A stretch of 64,000 nt of DNA from Stakelama pacifica. GTDB lineage: Bacteria > Pseudomonadota > Alphaproteobacteria > Sphingomonadales > Sphingomonadaceae. The stretch is from assembly GCF_004361835.1 (NCBI RefSeq), contig NZ_SNWD01000002.1, positions 62,001-126,000 on the forward strand, read 5' to 3'. A program made the translations under genes and the position numbers. The notes under the pieces were generated by a model, which was given only the letters and a program-made list of their open reading frames with translations, made no database searches and was not told where the DNA came from. Each line of letters starts with the position of its first letter. Position 1 is the stretch's first letter. Below, one piece after another: positions 1 through 7,876 of this stretch.

Positions 1-111
1 CGGCGCGGCGATATCGTGCTGATTCCCGTCCGGCTGGGCGTCGGATGGCGGCTGGGCGCCAATGTCGGCTATATGAAGTTCAGCGATCATCAGCGCTGGC
101 TGCCCTTCTGA
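1..111 (+). CDS. EipA family (DUF1134) protein, C-terminal end only
   Basis: The frame is open from the first base to a TGA at 109-111, giving the last 36 residues of a protein whose start lies outside the window. The ending has the look of the DUF1134/EipA family: a VRLGVGWRLGANVGYMKF stretch followed by a short tail ending in LPF. EipA proteins are small periplasmic beta-barrel-like proteins linked to envelope integrity in alphaproteobacteria. That role is family knowledge; only the C-terminal signature is visible here. Confidence 0.72.
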   Translation, partial: RRGDIVLIPVRLGVGWRLGANVGYMKFSDHQRWLPF

Positions 112-171
112 GCGAGGCGCGGGTTCGGGGCGCGGCGCGGTTGCTCGCCGCGCCCCGGGACCCATGCGGGA

Positions 172-1497
172 TCAGGCGAATGCGGTCGCTTCGAACCGGA
201 CCGGCTGCCCGATCGCTGTCTCAGCAAGCTCGCCGTCCCACATCACCTGCTGCCCGCGAATGATCGTGCCGATCGGCTTGCCGGTCAGTTCGCGCCCGGT
301 AAAGGGCGACCATCCGGCGCGTGAGGCGAGCCAGTCCTCGCCCACCATCCAGCGCCGCTTCAGATCGACGATGGTCAGATCGGCATCATAGCCGGGCACG
401 ATCCGTCCCTTACCGACCAGCCCGAAAATCCGCTGCGGCCCGGCGCTGGTCAGGTCGATCAGCCGTTGCAGCGTCAGTCGCCCATGATGGACGTGATCGA
501 GCATCAGCGGCAGCAATGTCTGCACACCGGGCATGCCGCTGGGGCTTTGCGGATAGGGCTTTGCCTTTTCCTCCAGCGTGTGCGGCGCATGGTCCGATCC
601 GAGCACATCGGGAACCCCCTGCCCCAGCCAGTGCCACAGCCCGGCGCGATGCTCGCCCGATCGGATCGGCGGGTTCATCTGGGCATAGGTACCGATCGTC
701 GGATAGGCCTCCTCCGCCGCAAGGGTCAGATGCTGCGGTGTGACCTCGCAGGTTGCGATATCCTTGTGCTGCGACAGCAACTCCAGCTCGGCGGGCGTGG
801 TAATGTGCAGCACATGAATGCGCCGTCGTGCCTCGCGCGCCAGCGTCAGGATGCGCCGTGTTGCGCGGATCGCGCTTTCATCGTCGCGCCATTCGGGGTG
901 GGAGGACGGATCGCCCGCACGGCGCAGATCGGCACGCTCATTCATCCGCGCCTCGTCCTCGGCATGGATAGCCACCCTACGGCTCCCCGATGCCAGAACG
1001 CGCGCAAGCTCTCGATCCTCGGCGACCAGCAGGTCGCCGGTCGAGGCCCCCATGAAAATCTTCACCCCCGCCGTACCCGGCACGCGCTCCAGCTCCTTGA
1101 GCTGTTCGGCATTCGCTGCGGTCGCGCCGACATAAAAGGCATGATCGCACCACATCCGGTTTTTGGCGCGGCGAAGCTTGTCTTCGATCGCCTCGACGCT
1201 GTCGGTATTGGGTTTGGTATTCGGCATTTCGAAAACCGCCGTCACCCCGCCCAGCACCGCCGCCCGGCTGCCGCTTTCCAGATCTTCCTTATGCTCCAGC
1301 CCCGGCTCGCGAAAATGGACCTGCGAATCGATCACGCCGGGCAGGATGTCGAGCCCGGTACAATCGATCACGCGCCCGGCATCGCCGCTGATCCCCAGCC
1401 CGGCGATCCTGCCGTCGCGAATACCGACATCCAGCTTCGCCGGCCCGGACGGCAGGTGCACCGTTCCGCCGGTAAGTTTAAGGTCGAAGCTTTCCAT
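172..1497 (-). CDS. pyrC: Dihydroorotase
   Basis: 441 residues, usual length for class I dihydroorotase, which interconverts carbamoyl-aspartate and dihydroorotate in pyrimidine synthesis. Visible family motifs are VHFREPG near residues 60-66, MPNTKP, HVLHITT, CEVTPQHL and GSDHAPHT, covering most metal ligands and the catalytic Asp. The usual first metal-binding histidine of the H-x-H pair is replaced by glutamine (DSQVHFREP). It diverges from the ygfZ-like gene with only 45 bases between the two starts, so promoters must be compact or overlapping. An allantoinase or hydantoinase paralogue is possible, but the HFREPG context favours pyrC. Confidence 0.88.
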   Translation of the reverse strand: MESFDLKLTGGTVHLPSGPAKLDVGIRDGRIAGLGISGDAGRVIDCTGLDILPGVIDSQVHFREPGLEHKEDLESGSRAAVLGGVTAVFEMPNTKPNTDSVEAIEDKLRRAKNRMWCDHAFYVGATAANAEQLKELERVPGTAGVKIFMGASTGDLLVAEDRELARVLASGSRRVAIHAEDEARMNERADLRRAGDPSSHPEWRDDESAIRATRRILTLAREARRRIHVLHITTPAELELLSQHKDIATCEVTPQHLTLAAEEAYPTIGTYAQMNPPIRSGEHRAGLWHWLGQGVPDVLGSDHAPHTLEEKAKPYPQSPSGMPGVQTLLPLMLDHVHHGRLTLQRLIDLTSAGPQRIFGLVGKGRIVPGYDADLTIVDLKRRWMVGEDWLASRAGWSPFTGRELTGKPIGTIIRGQQVMWDGELAETAIGQPVRFEATAFA

Positions 1498-1542
1498 ATA
1501 CGGGCCCTTTCTTAACGCGTCGCCCGTTCCTACCTGTTCGCT

Positions 1543-2262
1543 ATGACCGATACCAGCCCGCCGACCTGGCTCTCCGACCGCGCCCTGATCCGTGTAGCGG
1601 GGGAGGATGTGCGCGGCTTTCTACAGGGGCTGGTGACTCGCGACGTCAATCTTGTCGGGCCCGATGCGCCGCAATGGGCCGGGCTGCTCAGCGCGCAGGG
1701 AAAGGCGCTGTTTGATTTCATTCTGTGGGATGACGGCGATGCGATCCTGATCGATTGCGAAACGGGCGCGCGCGACTCGCTTGTCCGCCGCCTGTCGCTC
1801 TATCGCCTGCGTCGTGCGATCGCGATCGAGCCGGTCGAAGGCGGCGTGCACTGGTCGCGCGATGGCGACAGCGGGACCCCCGACCCGCGACTTGCCGCGC
1901 TGGGGCGGCGCTGGCTTGGCGCCGCCGATGATCGCCCCGTTACCGGCTGGCGCGAGCATCGCCTCCGCCTTGGGGTAACCGAAGGCGCGGCCGAGCTGGG
2001 TCAGGACAAAATCTTATGGCTCGAATGCAATGCCCGCGAACTAAACGGGGTCAGCTTCGACAAAGGCTGTTTTATCGGGCAGGAAAATACCGCCCGGATG
2101 CATTATCGAAGCAAGGTGAACCGCCGCCTCCTCGTCGTGCCGATCGGCGAAGAGGGACCGCGCACCCGGATCCGCTATCCCGATCTAGGCCTGATGGTCG
2201 AGCATCGCCGGATCGATGCGCTGGACGGCGCAGTGCTCCCCGACTGGATCGAATCCGACTGA
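1543..2262 (+). CDS. ygfZ: YgfZ/GcvT-like folate-binding protein
   Basis: 239 residues. The signature KGCFIGQE motif with its conserved cysteine lies in the C-terminal third (frame DKGCFIGQENTARMHYR). YgfZ/IBA57-type proteins use tetrahydrofolate and help assemble or repair certain Fe-S enzymes, including the tRNA methylthiolation enzyme MiaB. The N-terminal part (AGEDVRGFLQGLVTRDV) is typical of the family. It is cytoplasmic and divergent from dihydroorotase. It is shorter than the E. coli protein (about 326 residues), as usual for alphaproteobacterial forms. Confidence 0.85.
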   Translation: MTDTSPPTWLSDRALIRVAGEDVRGFLQGLVTRDVNLVGPDAPQWAGLLSAQGKALFDFILWDDGDAILIDCETGARDSLVRRLSLYRLRRAIAIEPVEGGVHWSRDGDSGTPDPRLAALGRRWLGAADDRPVTGWREHRLRLGVTEGAAELGQDKILWLECNARELNGVSFDKGCFIGQENTARMHYRSKVNRRLLVVPIGEEGPRTRIRYPDLGLMVEHRRIDALDGAVLPDWIESD

Positions 2263-2302
2263 CCAAAGCGACCGGGCTTTTGCGCAGTCCGGCGCAGGGC
2301 TT

Positions 2303-2545
2303 ATACCGACCTGCGTTGCCCCTGCGGTGCCAGCGTCAGGCCAGGCGATCTGGAGCACCACACCGCCCGCAGCCGCGCATCTCACGCCGCTGCGCGCGAC
2401 CTTAGCGCTACACGCCCACGGCCCCGGCCTCCGCCGGGGCGACGCATAGGGATTAGCGACGAATATGCACCGCGCTTTTCCATAATCGTCGCCCCGGCGC
2501 AGGCCGGGGCCGCCAACGTCTGCCATCACCCCAAGCCAAATCCGC
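2303..2545. repeat. Modular intergenic repeat, copy 1
   Basis: This fills most of the gene-free stretch 2263-2793. It holds a leading module at 2303-2372 also found at 37056-37128, a GC-rich module GGCCCCGGCC...GGGGCGACGCA at 2420-2446, a spacer containing ATATGCACCGCG, and the near reverse complement of the GC-rich module at 2487-2514. A CGTCTGCCA..CCAAGCC tail follows. The two GC-rich modules could pair as a long cruciform. No gene is supported in this stretch. Confidence 0.8.
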
Positions 2546-2735
2546 CTTGTAGCATGTTTCAGGAAGCCGCGACTGACTGACCCGGTCGGGTAACACACAG
2601 GGTTGCTGCACCCGTGCGCAGCTCGCGTTCACGATAGTACCGCAGCTGCGGATCATTCGGCTGCGATATAGGCCGCAAACGGCTTGCCATCCGCTCGGCC
2701 CGGGAACAGCGACACCATCGCCCTTCCCGACACAA

Positions 2736-2767
2736 AGAAAAAGGGAGGCCGGCAAGCCGACCTCCCC
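2736..2767 (-). terminator. Rho-independent terminator of the OmpA-type gene
   Basis: Read on the minus strand, GGGAGG-CGG-loop-CCG-CCTCCC is followed directly by TTTTTC. It lies 26 bases beyond the stop codon of the porin gene. Confidence 0.85.
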
Positions 2768-2793
2768 AATTCTTTGATCCAGAGGATCCTGGC

Positions 2794-3900
2794 TTACATG
2801 CCCGAACCCGGACCGTAGGAAATTTCCACACGGCGGTTCTGGAGTTCGCGCACACCGTCAGCCGTCTGAACGCGAAGATTGGTTTCACCAAATGCTTCGG
2901 TCGAAACGACGCTGTCGGGGATACCGCGCTGCGTCATATACGCCTTGACCGCTTCGGCACGACGCTGGGACAGGCCCATATTGTACTTCGCGGAACCCGA
3001 CGTATCGGTGTAACCGGCCAGCATCACCTGCGCATTGCCGCAATCCTGATATGCCGAGATGGCGTTGTCGAGGATGCTTGCTGCTTCAGGCGTGATGTCC
3101 GCCTTATCCCATCCGAAGAACACGATATACGGTCCCGGGGTGCACACAACCGGTTCCGGCTCAGGTGCCGGCGGCGGCGGGGGAGGAGGCGGCGGGGGCG
3201 GCGGCGGGGGCGGCGGGGGCGGAGGCGTCGGCGCACCGAAGTTATACGTTACGCCGCCCATCAGGCTGTGCGAACGATATTTGCCTTCGAACGAACGACC
3301 GGCCGAATCGACAAAGTCCGCGTCCAGCGTCGAGAAGAAGCGATACTTCAGCGACACGTCCATGTGATCGGTGACCGGCGCATAGATGCCGGCGATGCCC
3401 TGATAGGCGAACACCGTGTCGGAATCGTCGAGGAACTGACCAGCCGCGACTGCGTAGTTGTTCGCCTTTACGCGAGCAACACCCGCACCGCCGCCGACAA
3501 AGCCGCCGACCGAGCCGTCTTCACCACCGAAGTCGAGAAGGCCGTTGACCATGAAGCTGAGCGCGCTGGTGCTGCCGCCGGCGTCATACACGCCTGCCGG
3601 AGCGCCGAGCGTCGTGGTGCTCGAGGTGAAGCTGTCGACGCTGGCGCGCTTATAGCCCACTTCCGCTTCAAGGCGGAACTTGCCGAGATCGTAGCCGACG
3701 ACGCCGTCGGTGTCCCAGCCGTAATTGCTGTCAACCGTGGCGGTGCCAAGGTTGGTGCCAGCATTGCTGATGTCGAAATCAATGTCTTCGACCAGCGTCG
3801 CACCACCATCAATGCCCACATACCACGAATTATCGCGGGCGAGGGCGGGAGTGCTTAGCGCGGTCGTAGCGAGCGCCACAGTAGCGACTAGCTTGCGCAT
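2794..3900 (-). CDS. OmpA family outer-membrane protein with polyproline linker
   Basis: 368 residues. Residues 1-21 are a signal peptide ending ALA. Residues about 22-220 form an eight-strand-type beta-barrel (porin OmpA-like). A run of roughly 19 prolines then an A-P-E-P-E-P stretch forms a rigid linker. Residues about 250-365 are an OmpA C-terminal peptidoglycan-binding domain with the NxGLSQRRAEAVKAYM motif and a terminal NRRVEI. It anchors the outer membrane to the wall. The start follows an AAAGGGG ribosome site and a hairpin terminator follows the gene. The proline codons are a GGC/GGG simple repeat on the plus strand, likely to vary in length between strains. Confidence 0.9.
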   Translation of the reverse strand: MRKLVATVALATTALSTPALARDNSWYVGIDGGATLVEDIDFDISNAGTNLGTATVDSNYGWDTDGVVGYDLGKFRLEAEVGYKRASVDSFTSSTTTLGAPAGVYDAGGSTSALSFMVNGLLDFGGEDGSVGGFVGGGAGVARVKANNYAVAAGQFLDDSDTVFAYQGIAGIYAPVTDHMDVSLKYRFFSTLDADFVDSAGRSFEGKYRSHSLMGGVTYNFGAPTPPPPPPPPPPPPPPPPPPPAPEPEPVVCTPGPYIVFFGWDKADITPEAASILDNAISAYQDCGNAQVMLAGYTDTSGSAKYNMGLSQRRAEAVKAYMTQRGIPDSVVSTEAFGETNLRVQTADGVRELQNRRVEISYGPGSGM

Positions 3901-4010
3901 CTTAATCCCCTTTCAAAGTGTCCTACGGACAGCGCAAACTCCCTAACTAAGGGTTGGTTTCCACGCAAGCCGACAATTCATGCATCTGTGGCGCAAAAGC
4001 CACACTAATT

Positions 4011-4517
4011 TCAATCAATCAGGCCATGGCTCCGAAGCGCGCCCAAAATAGCGGAAATCGCCGCTCTCGCTTCGCTATCGATCGTATCGCCGCGGTCCGG
4101 TTCCGCGATGGCCCCCTGTCGCGCGCCGACCACCTGAATGCCGTCAATCGTCACGCCGGTGCCCCGCAAATCGCCGACTCGCCAGCCACCGTTGCGATAG
4201 AATGCCATGCAGTCATGCTGGCGTGACCAGATGCACATTCCCGGCCTCGGCGCGATGAAGCGCCAGCCGCCTCCGGTCCATCCCGCGATCATACCCGCAT
4301 GTCCCGCCCATTCGCCGCTCGCATCGGCACCTGCCACCCACATATCGCCTTCGGCGCGTTCGGCGGGAGGAGCAGCGGCGCCGATCTCCAGAACGATCGG
4401 CTGCACATGCATATCGAGCAGGGTAAGGGCTTCGTTGTGGAACAGCTCCTTTTGCGCCTGTCCGGCCCAGAGCAGCGGCAAATTCAGCCGGGCGGTATGA
4501 TCTTCGCTGACGCTCAT
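4011..4517 (-). CDS. DUF2793 protein at the distal end of the GTA operon
   Basis: 168 residues from ATG at 4517, chosen because it overlaps the previous stop as ATGA and has AAGGAGGAGGA just upstream; a longer in-frame start at 4562 would lie inside the preceding gene. DUF2793 proteins accompany alphaproteobacterial prophage and GTA tail genes. Visible features are the LPLLWAGQAQKE opening, a W-rich repeat core (WVAG, WTGGGWRF, GGWRVGD) and a short helical tail. Its likely role is an accessory or receptor-contacting tail part, inferred from domain and position as the last gene of the cluster. Confidence 0.82.
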   Translation of the reverse strand: MSVSEDHTARLNLPLLWAGQAQKELFHNEALTLLDMHVQPIVLEIGAAAPPAERAEGDMWVAGADASGEWAGHAGMIAGWTGGGWRFIAPRPGMCIWSRQHDCMAFYRNGGWRVGDLRGTGVTIDGIQVVGARQGAIAEPDRGDTIDSEARAAISAILGALRSHGLID

Positions 4518-6661
4518 TGCTTGTCCTCCTCCTTCAAAGATACCGGCGGCGATCGTCCCCAATCGCCCGCTTGCTGCACCATGGCGTTCGCGTTCCAGCC
4601 CCGCGCGCCCGCATAGCGCGGTTCGGAAAGCGCAAGGACGCGCCCGCCATCGCCGGGATCGAACAGATAAGATTCCGCTGCTTCGCCCAGCGGCGTCTCC
4701 GCGCCGTCGATCCAGAGCCAGCCGCTCCGGCTCCGCCGCACCCAGCTGAGCGCTGCCGTCCCGCCCTCGCGCGTCTCGCGAAAATGTACCGGTGACGGCG
4801 GAACGACTGATCGCCCATCAATCGCGACACGCGCTTCGGGTCCCTGCGCCGGATCGTCATCGGTCCCGATCGCACGAATGCGGATTTCGCCGCCGATCCG
4901 CGCGACGGAAACTGCATGTATTAGCATCGTGTCGCGGTCGATCAGCGTGAACCGATCCCCCGCCGCCATCCCGGCGCGATGCCGCTCGGTTCCCCGCAAT
5001 CCGCGCCGCAGCCCGGAAAGGCGCCAGCGCCGCTCGCCCACCGGCGCAGCCTCGGCAAATTGCAGCAATTCCTCGCCCGCCAGCGCCAGATTGGCGCCGC
5101 CGTCCAGCCGCTGCGCATCGGCATTGTTCAGTGTCATCCAGCCTGCGAACAGCTCGACCTCGATATGGTTGTGCCGATCCTCGATCAGCGCGCTCGCGCT
5201 CGGCGCGGGCGTTACGATCCGGCCTATGACCGCCGCCGGCGCGCTGTTGCCCAGCGGCTGCCAGGACGCGCCGCCATCGCTGGTGAGCATCAGCGCCGCC
5301 TGACGCCAGCCCTTGCCCGCACCGCATGCAGCGATCCCGATACGCGGCGAATCCCAGCTCGTATCGTTGAGCAGCGGCAGTTCGAACGCGGTTACATAGC
5401 TTATCCCTATCCGTTCGTCCGGCGCGGGCAGAACCCGCCCGACGCTCGCCCCGCCCGGCAGCGCCCCGCTCGTCACCCGGCGCAGGTCGAGCGTCACGAC
5501 CATCGCCTCGAACGTCCATCCCGCGACGCGCCAGATGCCCGCCTCGCCCGCAATGCGCACGCACGCCCCCGGGCCCACCGGCAGCTGTGCCCAGTCGAGC
5601 GTAACCCGCCGACGCTCCCGCGCCGCCCGGGCTGCGGCAAGGCTCTGTTCGGCCATCGCCTTTGCCGCCACGGCGCGCATCGCGGCGGGAAGCGCCTGTT
5701 TGCGCTCGCTCCCCGAGCCTTGCGAAACGGCGCGTTGCAGCCCCGCCTGATAATCGCGTTCGGGATCGTAATAAGCCAGCGCCACCGCCGACGGCAGCGA
5801 CAGCGTATCGGCGATCCTGCGCGATTTGACGCCCCCGCCCTCATGCTGCGCCCGCGCCCCGCTATCCGCAATCGTCAGCGGCTCCGCATTCCCGTTAGCC
5901 AGCACGATCCGCCCGGTATCCGGAGCAGCCCAGCATCCGCTCGCTTCGGCCAGCTGTTCGACCACTGCGCGGACATCCTCGCCATAAGCGCAATAGCCGG
6001 TCAGCTTCGTACCCGCCTCGCCCGTCACCAGACCCTGGCTGCTATCGGCCAGCACCGCGCCGATATCGACCTCGCCAGCATCCGCGACGATTTCGAATGT
6101 CAGCGACGGGATGCGGTTGCCGAATGGTTCCAGCGCCATATCCTCGAACACCGCATAAGCGCAGCCGCGATGTGCGGGCGTCACCCCCGCCCCTTCCGCT
6201 GCGACGATCAGCGGATCGGGCACCTGATCCTCGCCGCCCGAATGCAAACGAAAGCCGGTGTGCATCTTGAAGTCGCCCGCCGCGCCGCGCAGCAGCTTTC
6301 CGTCGGCCCAGATGCGCCCCACCGACTGCACTGCCCGCGCCGACAACAGCACCGCAAAGGACGCGCTATAGCTGTAGCGCGTCACTTTCGGCGCGCCCTT
6401 GCCGCCTGACGTGGAGCGATGCTCGATCAGATCGGTCGACCAGATCACCGTGCCCGCCACGCGCATCGTGCCGTACAGGCGCGGTATCGCGCTGCCATAA
6501 GAGGATGTCTGCACCGCCAGTTCGGTCAGCCGTGGCCCCTCGCGCCTTTCGGCAGGGAACAGCACCGACCGGTCGATCGTCCGCCCCAGCGCTGCCCCGA
6601 TCCCGGCACCCAGCGGCCCGCCGATCGCCCCGCCCGCGACTGTCAGCATCAGCGTCGCCAT
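4514..6661 (-). CDS. GTA g15-type tail tip (host-specificity) protein, short form
   Basis: 715 residues. The N-terminus (glycine-rich GGAIGGPLGAGIGAALGRTID, then YGSAIPRLYGTMRVAGTVIW) is the classic opening of GTA/phage tail-tip 'megatron' proteins. A central part carries the Phage-tail_3-like region. RcGTA g15 is about 1,300 residues, so this protein lacks about 590 residues, essentially the TIM-barrel section. A barrel-like section appears instead on the DUF2460 protein encoded at 7873-10164. It should form the tail tip with the DUF2163 hub. Its first 296 bases overlap the peptidase frame upstream. Confidence 0.85.
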   Translation of the reverse strand: MATLMLTVAGGAIGGPLGAGIGAALGRTIDRSVLFPAERREGPRLTELAVQTSSYGSAIPRLYGTMRVAGTVIWSTDLIEHRSTSGGKGAPKVTRYSYSASFAVLLSARAVQSVGRIWADGKLLRGAAGDFKMHTGFRLHSGGEDQVPDPLIVAAEGAGVTPAHRGCAYAVFEDMALEPFGNRIPSLTFEIVADAGEVDIGAVLADSSQGLVTGEAGTKLTGYCAYGEDVRAVVEQLAEASGCWAAPDTGRIVLANGNAEPLTIADSGARAQHEGGGVKSRRIADTLSLPSAVALAYYDPERDYQAGLQRAVSQGSGSERKQALPAAMRAVAAKAMAEQSLAAARAARERRRVTLDWAQLPVGPGACVRIAGEAGIWRVAGWTFEAMVVTLDLRRVTSGALPGGASVGRVLPAPDERIGISYVTAFELPLLNDTSWDSPRIGIAACGAGKGWRQAALMLTSDGGASWQPLGNSAPAAVIGRIVTPAPSASALIEDRHNHIEVELFAGWMTLNNADAQRLDGGANLALAGEELLQFAEAAPVGERRWRLSGLRRGLRGTERHRAGMAAGDRFTLIDRDTMLIHAVSVARIGGEIRIRAIGTDDDPAQGPEARVAIDGRSVVPPSPVHFRETREGGTAALSWVRRSRSGWLWIDGAETPLGEAAESYLFDPGDGGRVLALSEPRYAGARGWNANAMVQQAGDWGRSPPVSLKEEDKQ

Positions 6662-7067
6662 CGCTCTTCTCCCCGCTCGTCACTCGCCAATATCCCTCGA
6701 CCGGCCAGGGCGGATCGCCCGGCCGGAACACCACTTTGCGCAGCATCGCATCGGCATGGACCAGCCCGCCGGGCACCAGCACCGCCAGATGGATCTGCCC
6801 CGGCCCGGCCATCGCGACGAGAACATCGCCGGACGCCGGCACCTCCACGCGCTTCAGCCCGGCGCGCATCAGCGCTGCCTCCGCCTTGCCCCTGTCCCCG
6901 CTGCGCAAGCCATAGCCGGTCGCAACCGGTCCTAGCCGATCGCTCCCCAGCGCCGCCGCGGCCAGCCCCACACAATCCAGCCCGAACGCCGGATCGCGCC
7001 CATGCAGCCGGAACCGCACGCCGATCATCGCCATCGCCGCCTCAGCGGCACGCTCCCCCGGAGTCAT
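6366..7067 (-). CDS. GTA g14-type NlpC/P60 peptidase with long C-terminal overlap
   Basis: The first about 135 residues are a normal NlpC/P60 cell-wall peptidase: catalytic Cys32 in FGLDCVG, His93 in GQIHLAV, and a third polar position at His104. It would open peptidoglycan during DNA delivery. The start overlaps the DUF2163 stop as ATGA. After residue about 135 the frame stays open for another 98 residues inside the tail-tip gene in a different frame. That tail is R/D/G-rich with no family resemblance, so the ancestral stop near 6650 was probably lost. The functional protein may be only the first part. Confidence 0.75.
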   Translation of the reverse strand: MTPGERAAEAAMAMIGVRFRLHGRDPAFGLDCVGLAAAALGSDRLGPVATGYGLRSGDRGKAEAALMRAGLKRVEVPASGDVLVAMAGPGQIHLAVLVPGGLVHADAMLRKVVFRPGDPPWPVEGYWRVTSGEKSDGDADADSRGRGDRRAAGCRDRGSAGADDRPVGAVPCRKARGATADRTGGADILLWQRDTAPVRHDARGGHGDLVDRSDRASLHVRRQGRAESDALQL

Positions 7068-7876
7068 TCGCCCGGATAGCGCGTCAGCAGGTCGATCCCC
7101 GGCAGATACGGCTCTCCGCGAAAATTCCCTGCATTGGCAAAGCGCTCCGCACAGGTCGAAAGCTGTTTGTCACACCCCTCGACCAGCTCGACCAGCGCGC
7201 CTTCCCCCGCAAAGCGCGGCGGGCTGCGCAGCGTGACGGTCGCGCCGTCCGACACCGCAATCGCATCGCGCAGCCCGCTATTGCCGCCGCTCATCCAGCG
7301 CAGCATGCCGCAGCCATAGGCATTGGCGACCGGCTCGGCCCGATCGATCCCCAGCACCGCGCCTTCCACCGCAACCACCCGCGCAAAGCGCCGCCGCCCC
7401 GCCATCGCCACCCGGCACCGCGCATCGCCCAGCATCGCGCGGCATCCGGGTGAGGTCACTTCGTTCACCGGCAGGTCGAGCGCCGCCGCAATCCCGCGCA
7501 GCTCCGCAGTAAAGCCCTGATCCTCCATCGCCACATCGCTGATCGTCCCGCTGGCCAGCACCAGCGGCTCGCTGCCCGTCTCCCAGTCGCAGGCGAACAG
7601 CGTCACTGTCGCCCCTTCCCAGCGCCCGGCGAGCAGATCGGCCTCGCTGATCGCATCGCTGCACATCGCGCCGGCAATCTCGACATTGTCAGGCGCAAAA
7701 TCGGCGCTCCGCTCGATCGCCGAGGGCACCATCCCCGGCGACGCGCGATAGCGAAGGCCATCGATCATCAGATCGCGATCATGCGCGGTCAGCCCGATCG
7801 CTACCCCGTCGCGCCGCTCGATCCGCCAGCAAAAGGTCATGGCGGTCAGCGACCCCTCTAACCACGCCATGCTCAT
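7064..7876 (-). CDS. GTA g13-type DUF2163 baseplate hub protein
   Basis: 270 residues, full length for DUF2163. The N-terminal half (AMTFCWRIERRDGVAIGLTAHDRDL) and the C-terminal half with cysteine-rich motifs (GCRAMLGDARCRV; VEGCDKQLSTCAERF) match the hub protein of RcGTA, which carries an iron-sulfur cluster in that particle. The cysteines needed for such a cluster are present here. The start overlaps the upstream DUF2460 stop by ATGA, and the stop overlaps the peptidase start by ATGA, so the three are translationally coupled. Confidence 0.9.
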   Translation of the reverse strand: MSMAWLEGSLTAMTFCWRIERRDGVAIGLTAHDRDLMIDGLRYRASPGMVPSAIERSADFAPDNVEIAGAMCSDAISEADLLAGRWEGATVTLFACDWETGSEPLVLASGTISDVAMEDQGFTAELRGIAAALDLPVNEVTSPGCRAMLGDARCRVAMAGRRRFARVVAVEGAVLGIDRAEPVANAYGCGMLRWMSGGNSGLRDAIAVSDGATVTLRSPPRFAGEGALVELVEGCDKQLSTCAERFANAGNFRGEPYLPGIDLLTRYPGE

